64,000 nucleotides of DNA, taken from NCBI GenBank assembly GCA_015066175.1, contig SVOW01000002.1:210013-274012 (forward strand), in the 5' to 3' direction. The position numbers were made by a program, and so were the translations under genes. This document shows, piece after piece, positions 49,730-58,491 of this stretch (its first letter is position 1; each line of letters begins with the position of its first letter). The notes beneath the pieces are model-generated. The model was not told the DNA's origin. It ran no database searches and was given only the letters and a program-made list of their open reading frames with translations. This DNA is from Oscillospiraceae bacterium. GTDB lineage: Bacteria > Bacillota > Clostridia > Oscillospirales > Acutalibacteraceae.

Positions 49730-51682
49730 ATGAAACTTACTGACACAAAATTTCCTGCAGTACCGCTTATTACCTGTGACCCATATTTCAACGTGTGGTC
49801 AATGACTGAAAATCTTAATGATGATTTTCCCCGTCATTGGACAGGTATGCAGAATCCTCTTACAGGTATTATCACAATAGACGGCAAAGAAAAATTGTTT
49901 ATGGGCAAAAAAAGACATAATCCCTTTTATAATAAATTCTTCGGCACACCTGATAAAATTCAACAGACAAATCTGTCTATAACTCCACTGAAAACAATTT
50001 ACACATTCGCTGATGAAAAAGTTGAGCTTGAAATTATTTTTTCAACTCCCCTTCTTCCTGATGATTTGAAACTTCTTTCAAGACCTGTTTCTTATATGTC
50101 ATACAGTGTAAAATCTATTGACGGCAATAAACATGATATTTCTGTTTATATTGATGTTTCAGGTATGCTCTGCACAAACACACCAGATGAAAAAGTATTT
50201 TTCGGCAAAAGTGATAATTATGTATTTTTATCGAGCGGCACTGAAAATATGCTTAAAGTAAGCGGTGATGACCAGAGAATTAACTGGGGCAAAGTTTGCA
50301 TTTCATCACCTAAAGGCAAAATGGGCTTTACTGATGACCACAGCAAATGTGATGAAACAGAAAAATACAGAGAAGCTCCGGTTATGGAAAATTTTCCTGC
50401 AATTTTTGCTATTGATGAATATAACGCAGTTGAAACAGCAGATGGCTTCTTCTGTATTGGTTACGACGATGTGCTTTCACTTGAATATTTCGGTCAGAGA
50501 GTAAGAGGTTACTGGACTAAAGACAGAGAAAACTTCGATAAAATTATGACACTTGCTATAGACGACTATGACAGCATCATGGCAAGAGTTGACGAATTTG
50601 ATTCAAAAATGCTTGCTGACGCAACAAAAATCAGCGAAGACTACGCAAAAGTTGTTTCAATTGCTTATCGTCAGGCAGTTGCCGCTCATAAACTTGCATG
50701 GGATGGTAAAACCGGTCTTTTCGTGTCAAAAGAATGCTATTCAAACGGTTGTGCTGCAACTGTTGACGTTACATATCCTTCAATTCCCCTCTTCATTATT
50801 TACAACCCCGACCTTGTTGAATATATGCTTAATCCTATTTTCAAATTTGCTGCTACAGACAAATGGGAATATGAATTTGCCCCTCATGATGCAGGTCAGT
50901 ATCCTATTGTTAACGGCCAGGTATACGGCGACCAAGGAATTTATGGCGGCCATCTCAGACTCGAAAGTCAGATGCCTGTTGAGGAATGCGGAAATATGCT
51001 CCTTTGCGTTGCTGCACTCTGTAAGAAAAAAGGCACTACTGATTACGCAGAAAAACATTTTGACACACTTAACCAGTGGGCTGAATACCTTGCAAAATAC
51101 GGTTATAACCCCGATAATCAGCTTTGCACAGACGACTTTGCAGGTCACCTTGCTCACAACTGCAACCTTTCAGTAAAAGCAATAATGGGTATGGCAGCAT
51201 GGGGTATGCTTCTTAAAATGATGGGCAAAGAGGATAAATTCACTGCAATTGCAAAAGAATATGCGAAGCAGTGGAAAGCAGATGCTTTTGATAAAGACCA
51301 TTATAAACTTGCATTTGACAAAGAAGACACATGGAGCATCAAATACAACCTCGTATGGGATAAGCTTTTCAACCTTGATATTTTTGATAAAGACATTTTT
51401 GAAACTGAGGTTAACTACTATAAAACAAAAGTAAATGAATACGGTTTGCCGCTTGATTGCCGCAGCCTTTACACAAAGAGCGACTGGCAGATGTGGTCAA
51501 CAATTCTCAACGATGACAAAGAATACACTGATATGATTGTCAGTGCAATGCTTAAAATGCTATCTGACACAGTCGATAAAGCACCTTTTACTGACTGGTA
51601 TTACACACACGATGCACGTCAGGTAGGATTCCAGAACAGAACCGTTCAGGGCGGATTGTTCATCAATATGCTAAGTTTCTGA
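49730..51682 (+). CDS. Glutaminase-like protein (DUF4965/DUF5127 type)
   Basis: A 650-residue protein. The start FPAVPLITCDPYFNVWSMTENLNDDFPRHWTGMQNPLTGIITIDGK and the later YYTHDARQVGFQNRTVQGGLFINML with VAAHKLAWDGKTGLFVSKECYSNGCAATVDVTYPSIPLFIIYNPDLVEYMLNPIFKFA are those of the GtaA-like family (beta-sandwich followed by an alpha/alpha toroid). The family name comes from a fungal secreted glutaminase; bacterial members have unclear substrates. There is no signal peptide, so this copy is cytosolic. ATG at 49730 chosen; TTG at 49721 sits too near the AAAGGA site. Confidence 0.78.
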   Translation: MKLTDTKFPAVPLITCDPYFNVWSMTENLNDDFPRHWTGMQNPLTGIITIDGKEKLFMGKKRHNPFYNKFFGTPDKIQQTNLSITPLKTIYTFADEKVELEIIFSTPLLPDDLKLLSRPVSYMSYSVKSIDGNKHDISVYIDVSGMLCTNTPDEKVFFGKSDNYVFLSSGTENMLKVSGDDQRINWGKVCISSPKGKMGFTDDHSKCDETEKYREAPVMENFPAIFAIDEYNAVETADGFFCIGYDDVLSLEYFGQRVRGYWTKDRENFDKIMTLAIDDYDSIMARVDEFDSKMLADATKISEDYAKVVSIAYRQAVAAHKLAWDGKTGLFVSKECYSNGCAATVDVTYPSIPLFIIYNPDLVEYMLNPIFKFAATDKWEYEFAPHDAGQYPIVNGQVYGDQGIYGGHLRLESQMPVEECGNMLLCVAALCKKKGTTDYAEKHFDTLNQWAEYLAKYGYNPDNQLCTDDFAGHLAHNCNLSVKAIMGMAAWGMLLKMMGKEDKFTAIAKEYAKQWKADAFDKDHYKLAFDKEDTWSIKYNLVWDKLFNLDIFDKDIFETEVNYYKTKVNEYGLPLDCRSLYTKSDWQMWSTILNDDKEYTDMIVSAMLKMLSDTVDKAPFTDWYYTHDARQVGFQNRTVQGGLFINMLSF

Positions 51683-51689
51683 TAAAAAT

Positions 51690-51726
51690 CAACACCAATC
51701 ATTCAAACGGATGATTGGTGTTTTTA
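51690..51726. terminator. Bidirectional terminator
   Basis: AACACCAATCAT/ATGATTGGTGTT stem flanked by A- and T-runs between convergent genes. Confidence 0.9.
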
Positions 51727-51729
51727 TGA

Positions 51730-52686
51730 TTAAAAATCAATTTTATCAACAAAAGCTTTAAGAACTTCAATATATTCATCGTGGCAGACGTAATAGCTTT
51801 CTGCGTGTGCTGCACCATCAAAAACATGGAGCTCTTTTATTTCTGAAGCACAGGCACTATGAACTTCATAAACCATTTCTGTTGGCACAAAGTCATCATC
51901 GCCGCCATGAATGAACAAGAACGGAACTTTTGCTTTTGTCACTTGTTTTACAGGACTGTTCTCGTTAAAATTATATTTATTGAAGATTATATTGATAACA
52001 TTTGCAACGTACAAAACAGGGAAAGAAGGCAAATGGAAATTGCGTTTAAGTACGTGACGGAATTCTTTCCATGCAGTGCTGTATCCGCAGTCAGAAACAA
52101 TAGCTTTAACCTGCTCAGGTAAATCACTTTCGCCTGAAGCATTCATGACCGTTGCCGATCCCATCGAAATACCATGAAGCATCACAGATGAATCTTCGCC
52201 GAATTTATTAAGAGCATATTTTACCCAACCGATACAGTCACGTCTGTCGTGCCATGCAAAACCGATTAGTGTGCCTTCACTTTCACCATGCGCTCTGTCA
52301 TCAGGCACAAGAACATTAAATCCCATTTCGTGATACATTCTGATATAAGTGCAATATTCGTTTATGCCGCAATTTTTATATCCGTGAATTGCAACAACTG
52401 TTTTCTTTGACGGCTCAGGAGCATAAACAAGAATACCTTTAAGTTTAAGACCGTCAAAAGATGTTGTTTCAATTTTTTCATAGCCTTTTGCAAACAACCA
52501 ATCTTTTTCGGCTTTTATAAAATCATAAAAAGGAAGCATATGTCCTTTGCAGTTTTCCATTGTCATTGGATTCGGTCTTATTTTAGGTCTTTTAAGTGCA
52601 AAACAAAACATTCCGATACCGCTACCAATAGAAGCAACCAATAATAATGCTAAAATAACAGCAAACACAATAATTAAAACATCCAT
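51730..52686 (-). CDS. Membrane-anchored alpha/beta hydrolase
   Basis: A 318-residue protein. One N-terminal helix (LIIVFAVILALLLVASIGSGIGMFCFAL) then an alpha/beta-hydrolase fold: VVAIHGYKNCGINEYC (oxyanion), VMLHGISMGSATVM (nucleophile Ser in GxSxG), FIHGGDDDFVP (Asp) and GAAHAESYY (His). Hydrolyses an unknown ester or amide. YqkD-like proteins are the nearest type. Monocistronic with its own promoter. Confidence 0.9.
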   Translation of the reverse strand: MDVLIIVFAVILALLLVASIGSGIGMFCFALKRPKIRPNPMTMENCKGHMLPFYDFIKAEKDWLFAKGYEKIETTSFDGLKLKGILVYAPEPSKKTVVAIHGYKNCGINEYCTYIRMYHEMGFNVLVPDDRAHGESEGTLIGFAWHDRRDCIGWVKYALNKFGEDSSVMLHGISMGSATVMNASGESDLPEQVKAIVSDCGYSTAWKEFRHVLKRNFHLPSFPVLYVANVINIIFNKYNFNENSPVKQVTKAKVPFLFIHGGDDDFVPTEMVYEVHSACASEIKELHVFDGAAHAESYYVCHDEYIEVLKAFVDKIDF

Positions 52687-52715
52687 TTTATCACCTCGTC
52701 TGTTTATACTTTAAG

Positions 52716-52744
52716 TCTACAACAAACATCAGATAAAATCAACT
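52716..52744 (-). promoter_or_regulatory. Promoter of the hydrolase gene
   Basis: Minus strand TTGATT, 17 bases, TAGACT. Confidence 0.6.
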
Positions 52745-52750
52745 TTTTTC

Positions 52751-52779
52751 TTGAATTTGTTTAAAAGTTGTTGTATACT
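52751..52779 (+). promoter_or_regulatory. Promoter of the YgjV gene
   Basis: TTGAAT, 17 bases, TATACT, 17 bases before the ATG. Confidence 0.65.
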
Positions 52780-52795
52780 CTACTGGGTGATTAAT

Positions 52796-53311
52796 ATGCT
52801 TTTAACAATAGGACAAATTATCGGTTTTATTGCAATGGCGATAATTGTTATTTCTTATCAACAAAAATCTCACAAACACATTCTCACTTTTCAGATGGTA
52901 TCAGGGTTGCTGTTTACCGTGCATTACATATTGTTAGGTGCATACACAGGTGCAATAATGAATCTGCTTGGTGCTTTCAGGTCGCTTGTTTATGCAAACA
53001 GAGGCAAAAAGTGGGCTTCAGGTGTTGTGTGGCCGATTGTGTTTTCAATAGGATTTTTAATTTCAGGCATTTTCACCTGGAATGGTATTTTTTCAATTTT
53101 CCCGATGATTGCAATGCTGATGTCTTCAGTAGTGCTGTGGATTGAACAGCCGAAAATCAACAGAATGTTTTCACTTCCCACTTCAACCTGCTGGTTAATT
53201 TATAACATTAAAGAAATGTCAATTGCAGGAATTGTAACAGAAGTATTTGTTCTAACATCAATAATCATCGGCATTTTAAGGCTGGATATAAAACGAAAAG
53301 AAAAGAAATAG
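52796..53311 (+). CDS. YgjV-family membrane protein
   Basis: A 171-residue protein with about five or six helices. LTIGQIIGFIAMAIIVISYQQKSHKHILTFQMVSGLLFTVHYILLGAYTGAIMNLLGAFRSLVYA is the conserved YgjV (UPF) region. Function unknown. The ATG at 52796 has GGGTGA five bases upstream; the track start at 52751 coincides with the -35 box and is rejected. Confidence 0.85.
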   Translation: MLLTIGQIIGFIAMAIIVISYQQKSHKHILTFQMVSGLLFTVHYILLGAYTGAIMNLLGAFRSLVYANRGKKWASGVVWPIVFSIGFLISGIFTWNGIFSIFPMIAMLMSSVVLWIEQPKINRMFSLPTSTCWLIYNIKEMSIAGIVTEVFVLTSIIIGILRLDIKRKEKK

Positions 53312-53321
53312 TAATCAAAAT

Positions 53322-53358
53322 AAAACAGACTCAATCTTTTATGATCGAGTCTGTTTTT
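53322..53358. terminator. Bidirectional terminator (YgjV gene and uronate operon)
   Basis: AAAACAGACTC/GAGTCTGTTTTT stem with 14-nt loop between convergent units. Confidence 0.88.
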
Positions 53359-53361
53359 CTT

Positions 53362-54543
53362 TTACCAATTTACATCCCATCTTGAAGATGCTTTGCCTGT
53401 TTTGATAGAATCATCTTTGACAATTTTATTTTTCGGCTTTGAATTTTTTATCTTTTCATCAAGATATTTTTTATGTTTTTTTGAATCCAACGGCAATTCC
53501 ACAGGAGCGTTTGTCCAATCTGAAAGATGAATTGCATTCGAAATTGACAAACCTTTTATTCCGTCATAACCCGGAGCTATCAATTCTTCGCCAAAAAGAA
53601 TGTTATTTACAAAATTCTGAAGTATCTGATTATGTGCAGATTTTTCGTCTTTATCGGGGATAAACTCTGAATATTCACAACTGACATTTTTATATTCAGC
53701 AGAAGTAAATTTCCTGTATTCCGTTTCAGGTATATCGTATTTCCACAAGCAAAGTTTACCGTTTTCAATAACAATTTTTGCTTTGTCGCAGGAAATTTCA
53801 AGCCTGTTTGTGCCGGGATTTTCACCTGTTGATGTGAAAAATGCACCTGTACCACCATCAGGAAATTCAAAAAACGCTGAAACATCATCTTCAACTTCAA
53901 TGTCATGGTATTTTCCGTAGTAGCAGCTTGCAGTAACTTTCTGTGGCATACCAACAAGCCATTGCAGAATGTCAATATTGTGGGGGCTCTGATTAATAAG
54001 CACTCCGCCACCTTCATCTCGCCATGTAGCACGCCACGAGCCTGAATCATAATATTCCTGTCTGCGATACCAGTTTGTGATAATCCAGATTACTCTTTTC
54101 AGATTGCCTGCTTCACCTGAAAGCAGAATTTCACGTGCTTTTCTGAAAATCGGATTTGTTCTTTGGTTATACATAATGCCGAAAGTCTTTCCGCTACTCA
54201 ACGCAGCAGAATTCATTTCCTCAACTTTTTCAATATAAACACCTGCAGGTTTTTCAGTTAACACATTAAGTTTATGTTCAAATGCTTCAATAGCGATAAC
54301 AGGATGCAGATAATGCGGAGTTGCAATAATAACCGCATCAACTAAACCGCTTGTCAGCAAATCTCTGTAGTTATTGAACAAAGAAACTCCTGAAAGATTT
54401 TCATTTGCCCAATCTAACTTCTGGGGATTTACATCGCAAACAGCAGATAAAACAGCATTATCTATCATTCCGTCAAATAAATTCTTCGCATGTGAAGAAC
54501 CCATATTTCCGATTCCTACAACTCCAAACCTGACTTTATTCAT
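53362..54543 (-). CDS. Gfo/Idh/MocA-family oxidoreductase (uronate operon)
   Basis: A 393-residue NAD(P)-dependent dehydrogenase. VRFGVVGIGNMGSSHAKNL is the Rossmann motif, VLTEKPAGVYIEKVEEMN has the catalytic EKP lysine, and DEGGGVLINQSPHNIDILQWLVG is the substrate-side domain. Last gene of the hexuronate operon, 17 bases after eda. It may convert a derivative of the uronide or its aglycone; the precise reaction is unknown. The C-terminal tail is Lys-rich. Confidence 0.9.
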   Translation of the reverse strand: MNKVRFGVVGIGNMGSSHAKNLFDGMIDNAVLSAVCDVNPQKLDWANENLSGVSLFNNYRDLLTSGLVDAVIIATPHYLHPVIAIEAFEHKLNVLTEKPAGVYIEKVEEMNSAALSSGKTFGIMYNQRTNPIFRKAREILLSGEAGNLKRVIWIITNWYRRQEYYDSGSWRATWRDEGGGVLINQSPHNIDILQWLVGMPQKVTASCYYGKYHDIEVEDDVSAFFEFPDGGTGAFFTSTGENPGTNRLEISCDKAKIVIENGKLCLWKYDIPETEYRKFTSAEYKNVSCEYSEFIPDKDEKSAHNQILQNFVNNILFGEELIAPGYDGIKGLSISNAIHLSDWTNAPVELPLDSKKHKKYLDEKIKNSKPKNKIVKDDSIKTGKASSRWDVNW

Positions 54544-54560
54544 ATAATCGCCTTCTTTTA

Positions 54561-55178
54561 TTACATCCTTGCGGCTTTAATATTTTCAATAAATGCCTTC
54601 GCATTTGCAGTGATGTCACCTTTTGTAAGGCAGCTGCCTGCACCTACTGCAACAGCACCTGCTTTAATCCATTCACCAACATTATCAGCATCAACACCGC
54701 CTGTTGGCATAATCTGCACCCAGGGAAGCGGACCTTTAATATCTTTGATAAATCTGGGGCCGCTTAAATCACCGGGGAAAAGTTTAAGAACATCAACGCC
54801 TGCTTCCATTGCAGTTACTGCTTCTGTGATAGTGAGCACCCCCGCCATTGATGCAGTTCTGTATCTGTTGCAAAGCTTTGTAACTTCAGGGTTAAAATGA
54901 GGTGAAACAATATACTGTGCACCTGAAAGCAACGCAATTCTTGCAGTTTCACTGTCGAGAACTGTGCCTGCACCAAGAACAATTTCATCACCATATTTTT
55001 TTGAAAGGTCTTCAATTACATGATGTGCATAAGGCACTGAAAATGTAAGTTCAATTGCATCAATACCGCCTGCAATGCATTTTTCTACAATGTCAAATGC
55101 TTTTACAGAATTTTCAGCACGTACTACAGCAACTATGCCTTTATCCTTAATTCTTTCAATAACTCTTTCTTTTGTCAT
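54561..55178 (-). CDS. eda: KHG/KDPG aldolase
   Basis: A 205-residue class I aldolase that splits 2-keto-3-deoxy-6-phosphogluconate into pyruvate and glyceraldehyde-3-phosphate. IVAVVRAENSVKAFDIVEKCIAGGIDAIELTFSVP, VLGAGTVLDSE, the Schiff-base lysine in VDVLKLFPGDLSGPRFIKDIKGPLP, and PTGGVDADNVGEWIKAGAVAVGAGSCL are present. GGAGG upstream; the ATG at 55178 or the TTG at 55181 may start it. Final step of uronate breakdown. Confidence 0.95.
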   Translation of the reverse strand: MTKERVIERIKDKGIVAVVRAENSVKAFDIVEKCIAGGIDAIELTFSVPYAHHVIEDLSKKYGDEIVLGAGTVLDSETARIALLSGAQYIVSPHFNPEVTKLCNRYRTASMAGVLTITEAVTAMEAGVDVLKLFPGDLSGPRFIKDIKGPLPWVQIMPTGGVDADNVGEWIKAGAVAVGAGSCLTKGDITANAKAFIENIKAARM

Positions 55179-55196
55179 CAAAAAAACACCTCCGAA

Positions 55197-56024
55197 TTAC
55201 ACACCTGAATAAGCAGAAAATCCGCCGTCAATTGGAATAACAACGCCAGTGATGAAGCTTGAAACGCTGTCATCAAGCAAAAACCTTACTGTACCCATAA
55301 GTTCATCCGCTTCACCGAAACGTCCCATAGGAGTTGCGTTGAGAATCTTATTAGTTCTTGCAGTCGGTGTGCCGTCATCGTTGAAAAGAAGTCCTCTGTT
55401 CTGATTAGTAACAAAGAAACCAGGAGCAATTGCATTAACTCTTACACCTGAATTTGCAAAATGAACTGCAAGCCACTGTGTAAGGTTAGAAACAGCTGCT
55501 TTTGCTCCACTGTATGCAGGAATTTTTGTAAGCGGAGTGTAAGCATTCATTGAAGAAATATTAAGAATGCAACCCTTTTCACCCATTACAAAGTCTTTAG
55601 CAAAAACCTGTGTTGGAAGAAGCACACCAAGGAAGTTAAGGTCAAACACAAAGCTTACGCCATCAGGCTGAAGGTCAAAGAATGAAACAACATCTTCTTT
55701 ATCAATATCTTCAGGGTTAAAATATTCATTTGTAGTTGTGCCTCTGGGGTTATTTCCGCCTGCTCCGTTAATGAGCACCTGACATTTACCAAAAGTATTG
55801 AGCACCTCATTATGAGCGTTTTCAAGGCTTTCTTTTTCAAGTACATTAGTTTTTATCGCAATTGCTTCCCCACCATTTTCACGGATTTCAGCAGCAAGCT
55901 TTTCTGCTGCGTCAATATTAATATCAAGAAGCGCAACCCTATGTCCGTCCTTTGCAAGTTCTTTTGCAAAATTGCCGCAAAGAACACCACCTGCACCTGT
56001 TATAACAATTACTTTTGAATCCAT
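55197..56024 (-). CDS. uxuB: SDR-type D-mannonate oxidoreductase (fructuronate reductase)
   Basis: A 275-residue short-chain dehydrogenase: SKVIVITGAGGVLCGNFAKELA (cofactor), VLINGAGGNN, NISSMNAYTPLTKIPAYSGAKAAVSN (Ser-Tyr-Lys catalytic set). The position between eda and uxuA and the similarity to B. subtilis UxuB (YjmF) indicate reduction of fructuronate to mannonate, rather than the polyol-dehydrogenase-type UxuB of E. coli. The ATG at 56024 (GGAG eight bases upstream) is more likely than 56030. Confidence 0.9.
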   Translation of the reverse strand: MDSKVIVITGAGGVLCGNFAKELAKDGHRVALLDINIDAAEKLAAEIRENGGEAIAIKTNVLEKESLENAHNEVLNTFGKCQVLINGAGGNNPRGTTTNEYFNPEDIDKEDVVSFFDLQPDGVSFVFDLNFLGVLLPTQVFAKDFVMGEKGCILNISSMNAYTPLTKIPAYSGAKAAVSNLTQWLAVHFANSGVRVNAIAPGFFVTNQNRGLLFNDDGTPTARTNKILNATPMGRFGEADELMGTVRFLLDDSVSSFITGVVIPIDGGFSAYSGV

Positions 56025-56036
56025 ATTCATAACTCC

Positions 56037-57077
56037 TTATTTTGAAGATTTTTCAACTGCTTCAATAAGACCTGTAAGATAAGTTGCACCGAGTGCTCTG
56101 TCAAACAGACCGTAGCCATATCTGCCTTTTTCGCCCCAGATCATTCTGCCGTGGTCAGGACGTACATATCCGTCAAACTTACTGTCATGAAGTGCTTTTA
56201 CAATTTCATACATATCCAATGAACCGCAGTCGCTGGGATGACCTGTTTCCATAAACTGGCGAGGACCTGTATGTCTGATGTTTCTGAGATGTGCAAAATG
56301 GATTCTGCCTTCATATTTTCTTATCATTTTTACAAGATCATTCTTCGGGTCAGCACCTAATGAACCTGTGCAGAAAGTAAGACCGTTTGCAGGAGAATCT
56401 ACAAGTTTAAGGAATCTGTCGAGGTTTTCTTCATTTGTGATAATTCTCGGCAGACCAAAAATTCCCCATGGCGGATCGTCGGGATGAATAGCCATTTTAA
56501 CACCGGCTTCTTCTGCAACAGGAATTACAGCTTCAAGGAATGTTTTCACGTTTTCCCAGAGTTTTTCTTCGCCAAGTTCTTCATATTGTTTGAGCAAGTC
56601 TTTGAGCTGTTCTTTAGTGTAGCTTTCATCCCAACCGGGAAGTGAAAGTTCACTCGTAAGAGGGTTCATTGCAAGAACAGTTTCTTCATCATATGCAAGA
56701 CCATTTGAACCGTCAGTATGAGCATGTTCAAGTTCACTTCTGAGCCAGTCAAAAACAGGCATAAAGTTATAACAGATACATTTAACCCCTGCTTCACCAA
56801 GTCTTCTTACATTTTCGCAATAATTTTCAATAAGCTGAGGTGCTTTTTCGTTACCGAGTTTAATATCTTCGGGAACGGGTACGCTTTCAACAACTTCAAA
56901 CTCAAGACCTTTATCGTTTGCTTTCTTTTTAAGTTCAGCAATGCTTTCTCTTGACCACACACCGCCTGCAGGAACATTATAAATTGCAGAAACAATACCT
57001 GTCATTTCGGGAATCTGCCTGATGTGATCAAGTGTTACGGGGTCATTATCGCCGTACCATCTGAACGTCATTTTCAT
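56037..57077 (-). CDS. uxuA: Mannonate dehydratase
   Basis: A 346-residue TIM-barrel enzyme that removes water from mannonate to give 2-keto-3-deoxygluconate. KMTFRWYGDNDPVTLDHIRQIPEMTGIVSAIYNVPAGGVW, VKCICYNFMPVFDWLRSEL, VKMAIHPDDPPWGIFGLPRI, FCTGSLGADPKNDLV, HFAHLRNIRHTGPRQFMETGHPSDCGSLDMYEIVKAL and YVRPDHGRMIWGE are diagnostic. Metal binding by the Cys, His and Asp residues in these segments. Within the uronate operon. Confidence 0.97.
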   Translation of the reverse strand: MKMTFRWYGDNDPVTLDHIRQIPEMTGIVSAIYNVPAGGVWSRESIAELKKKANDKGLEFEVVESVPVPEDIKLGNEKAPQLIENYCENVRRLGEAGVKCICYNFMPVFDWLRSELEHAHTDGSNGLAYDEETVLAMNPLTSELSLPGWDESYTKEQLKDLLKQYEELGEEKLWENVKTFLEAVIPVAEEAGVKMAIHPDDPPWGIFGLPRIITNEENLDRFLKLVDSPANGLTFCTGSLGADPKNDLVKMIRKYEGRIHFAHLRNIRHTGPRQFMETGHPSDCGSLDMYEIVKALHDSKFDGYVRPDHGRMIWGEKGRYGYGLFDRALGATYLTGLIEAVEKSSK

Positions 57078-57091
57078 ATTTTACACATCCT

Positions 57092-58471
57092 TTACTCTGA
57101 GAGTTTGTTTTTAATATTATTATAAGCAACATTTTTAGCGATTTTAACTGCACTTTCAAAAGGTGCAAACTCACCATTTTCAACTGCATTGCCCAAAAAA
57201 TCAGCAAGTATTCTTCTGAAATAATCATGACGGGCATATGAAAGAAAGCTTCTGCTGTCTGTAAGCATACCGTAAAAAGTGCCGATTGCAGATGTTTCAC
57301 TGTACACTTCAAGCTGCTTTTTGATACCGCTTAAATTATCGCAGAACCACCAGGCAGCACCAAGTGAAACATTTCTGAAAGAACGTATACCTGTTGCAAT
57401 TTCATAATAAATTGTAGGATTGAGAGTATACACAATAGTTGTGGGCAACTTGTCTTCAATTTCCATTTTATCAAGAAGTGCTGTAATAGCAGAAACTTTT
57501 ATCGGATTACCTACACAGTCACCGCCCACATCTCTGCCGAGTTTTTCAAAAAGTTTTGTAGATGCGTTTCTCTTAACAGCAAGATGCAGCTGCATAATGA
57601 GATTGTGTTTTTTATAAAGTCCGCCGAGGAAAAGATACACGTTTGAAATAAAAGAATCGTATTCTTTTTCACTGAGAATTTCACCCAACAATGCTTTTTT
57701 GAAAGCCTTGTCTGCTTCTTCATCACTGCCGATATACTCAGGGAATCTTTCAATGCCTACGTCTGTCATTTTGCAACCCATTGAAACAAAGAATTCAACT
57801 CTCTTTTCAAGTGCTTCTTTAAGTGAACTCAGATTCTTTACATCAACACCTGAGCAAACAGAAAGTTTCTCAATATATTCATTATAACCTTCTGCTGTAT
57901 AAAGGAAAAGATTGTCTGTTCTGAAAGAAGGTGCAACCTTTGCCTTAAAACTTTTATCTTCAGCAATAAGTTTGTGATATTCAAGAGTGTCAATAATATC
58001 ATCTGTTGTTGCGATATATTCAACATCCGAATCTGCAATCAATTTTCTGGGTGACATTTTTGTTTCTTTGATTACAGCATTAGCTTTATCCCATATTTCT
58101 TCAGCATTTTCTGATGTCAACGGTTCATTTATACCAAAAAACTGCTTCAACTCCATATGTGACCAATGATAAAGCGGATTACCAAGTGCTAATTCAAGAG
58201 CAGCGGCATAATTAATAAACTTTTCTTTCCAGGTGGAATCACCTGTGATATATTTCTCATCTATGCCTGCTCCACGCATCAATCTCCATTTATAATGGTC
58301 GCCACCGAGCCATATTTCACCAATATTATCAAAGGGTTTATCCTCATAGATTTCTTTTGGTTGCAAATGGCAGTGATAGTCAATAATAGGCATATCTTTA
58401 ATTTGATTATAAATAGCAAGTGAAGAATCTTTGCCTAAAAACACATTGTCACCATAGAAATTTTTCACCAT
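57092..58471 (-). CDS. uxaC: Glucuronate isomerase
   Basis: A 459-residue amidohydrolase-fold enzyme interconverting glucuronate and fructuronate (or galacturonate and tagaturonate). NFYGDNVFLGKDSSLAIYNQIKDMPIIDYHCHLQPKEI carries the HxH metal site; DHYKWRLMRGAG, LYHWSHMELKQFFGI and MQLHLAVKRNAS are family blocks. The ATG at 58471 (AGGTGAG upstream) preferred over GTG at 58480. First catabolic step, in front of uxuA. Confidence 0.95.
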   Translation of the reverse strand: MVKNFYGDNVFLGKDSSLAIYNQIKDMPIIDYHCHLQPKEIYEDKPFDNIGEIWLGGDHYKWRLMRGAGIDEKYITGDSTWKEKFINYAAALELALGNPLYHWSHMELKQFFGINEPLTSENAEEIWDKANAVIKETKMSPRKLIADSDVEYIATTDDIIDTLEYHKLIAEDKSFKAKVAPSFRTDNLFLYTAEGYNEYIEKLSVCSGVDVKNLSSLKEALEKRVEFFVSMGCKMTDVGIERFPEYIGSDEEADKAFKKALLGEILSEKEYDSFISNVYLFLGGLYKKHNLIMQLHLAVKRNASTKLFEKLGRDVGGDCVGNPIKVSAITALLDKMEIEDKLPTTIVYTLNPTIYYEIATGIRSFRNVSLGAAWWFCDNLSGIKKQLEVYSETSAIGTFYGMLTDSRSFLSYARHDYFRRILADFLGNAVENGEFAPFESAVKIAKNVAYNNIKNKLSE

Positions 58472-58491
58472 ATAACTCACCTATCCTCGAA

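Noticed and set aside
50568-51176. 202-residue ORF in another frame of the glutaminase-like gene
   Set aside because: Same-strand shadow of a clearly coding frame; composition is Leu/Thr-rich without motifs.
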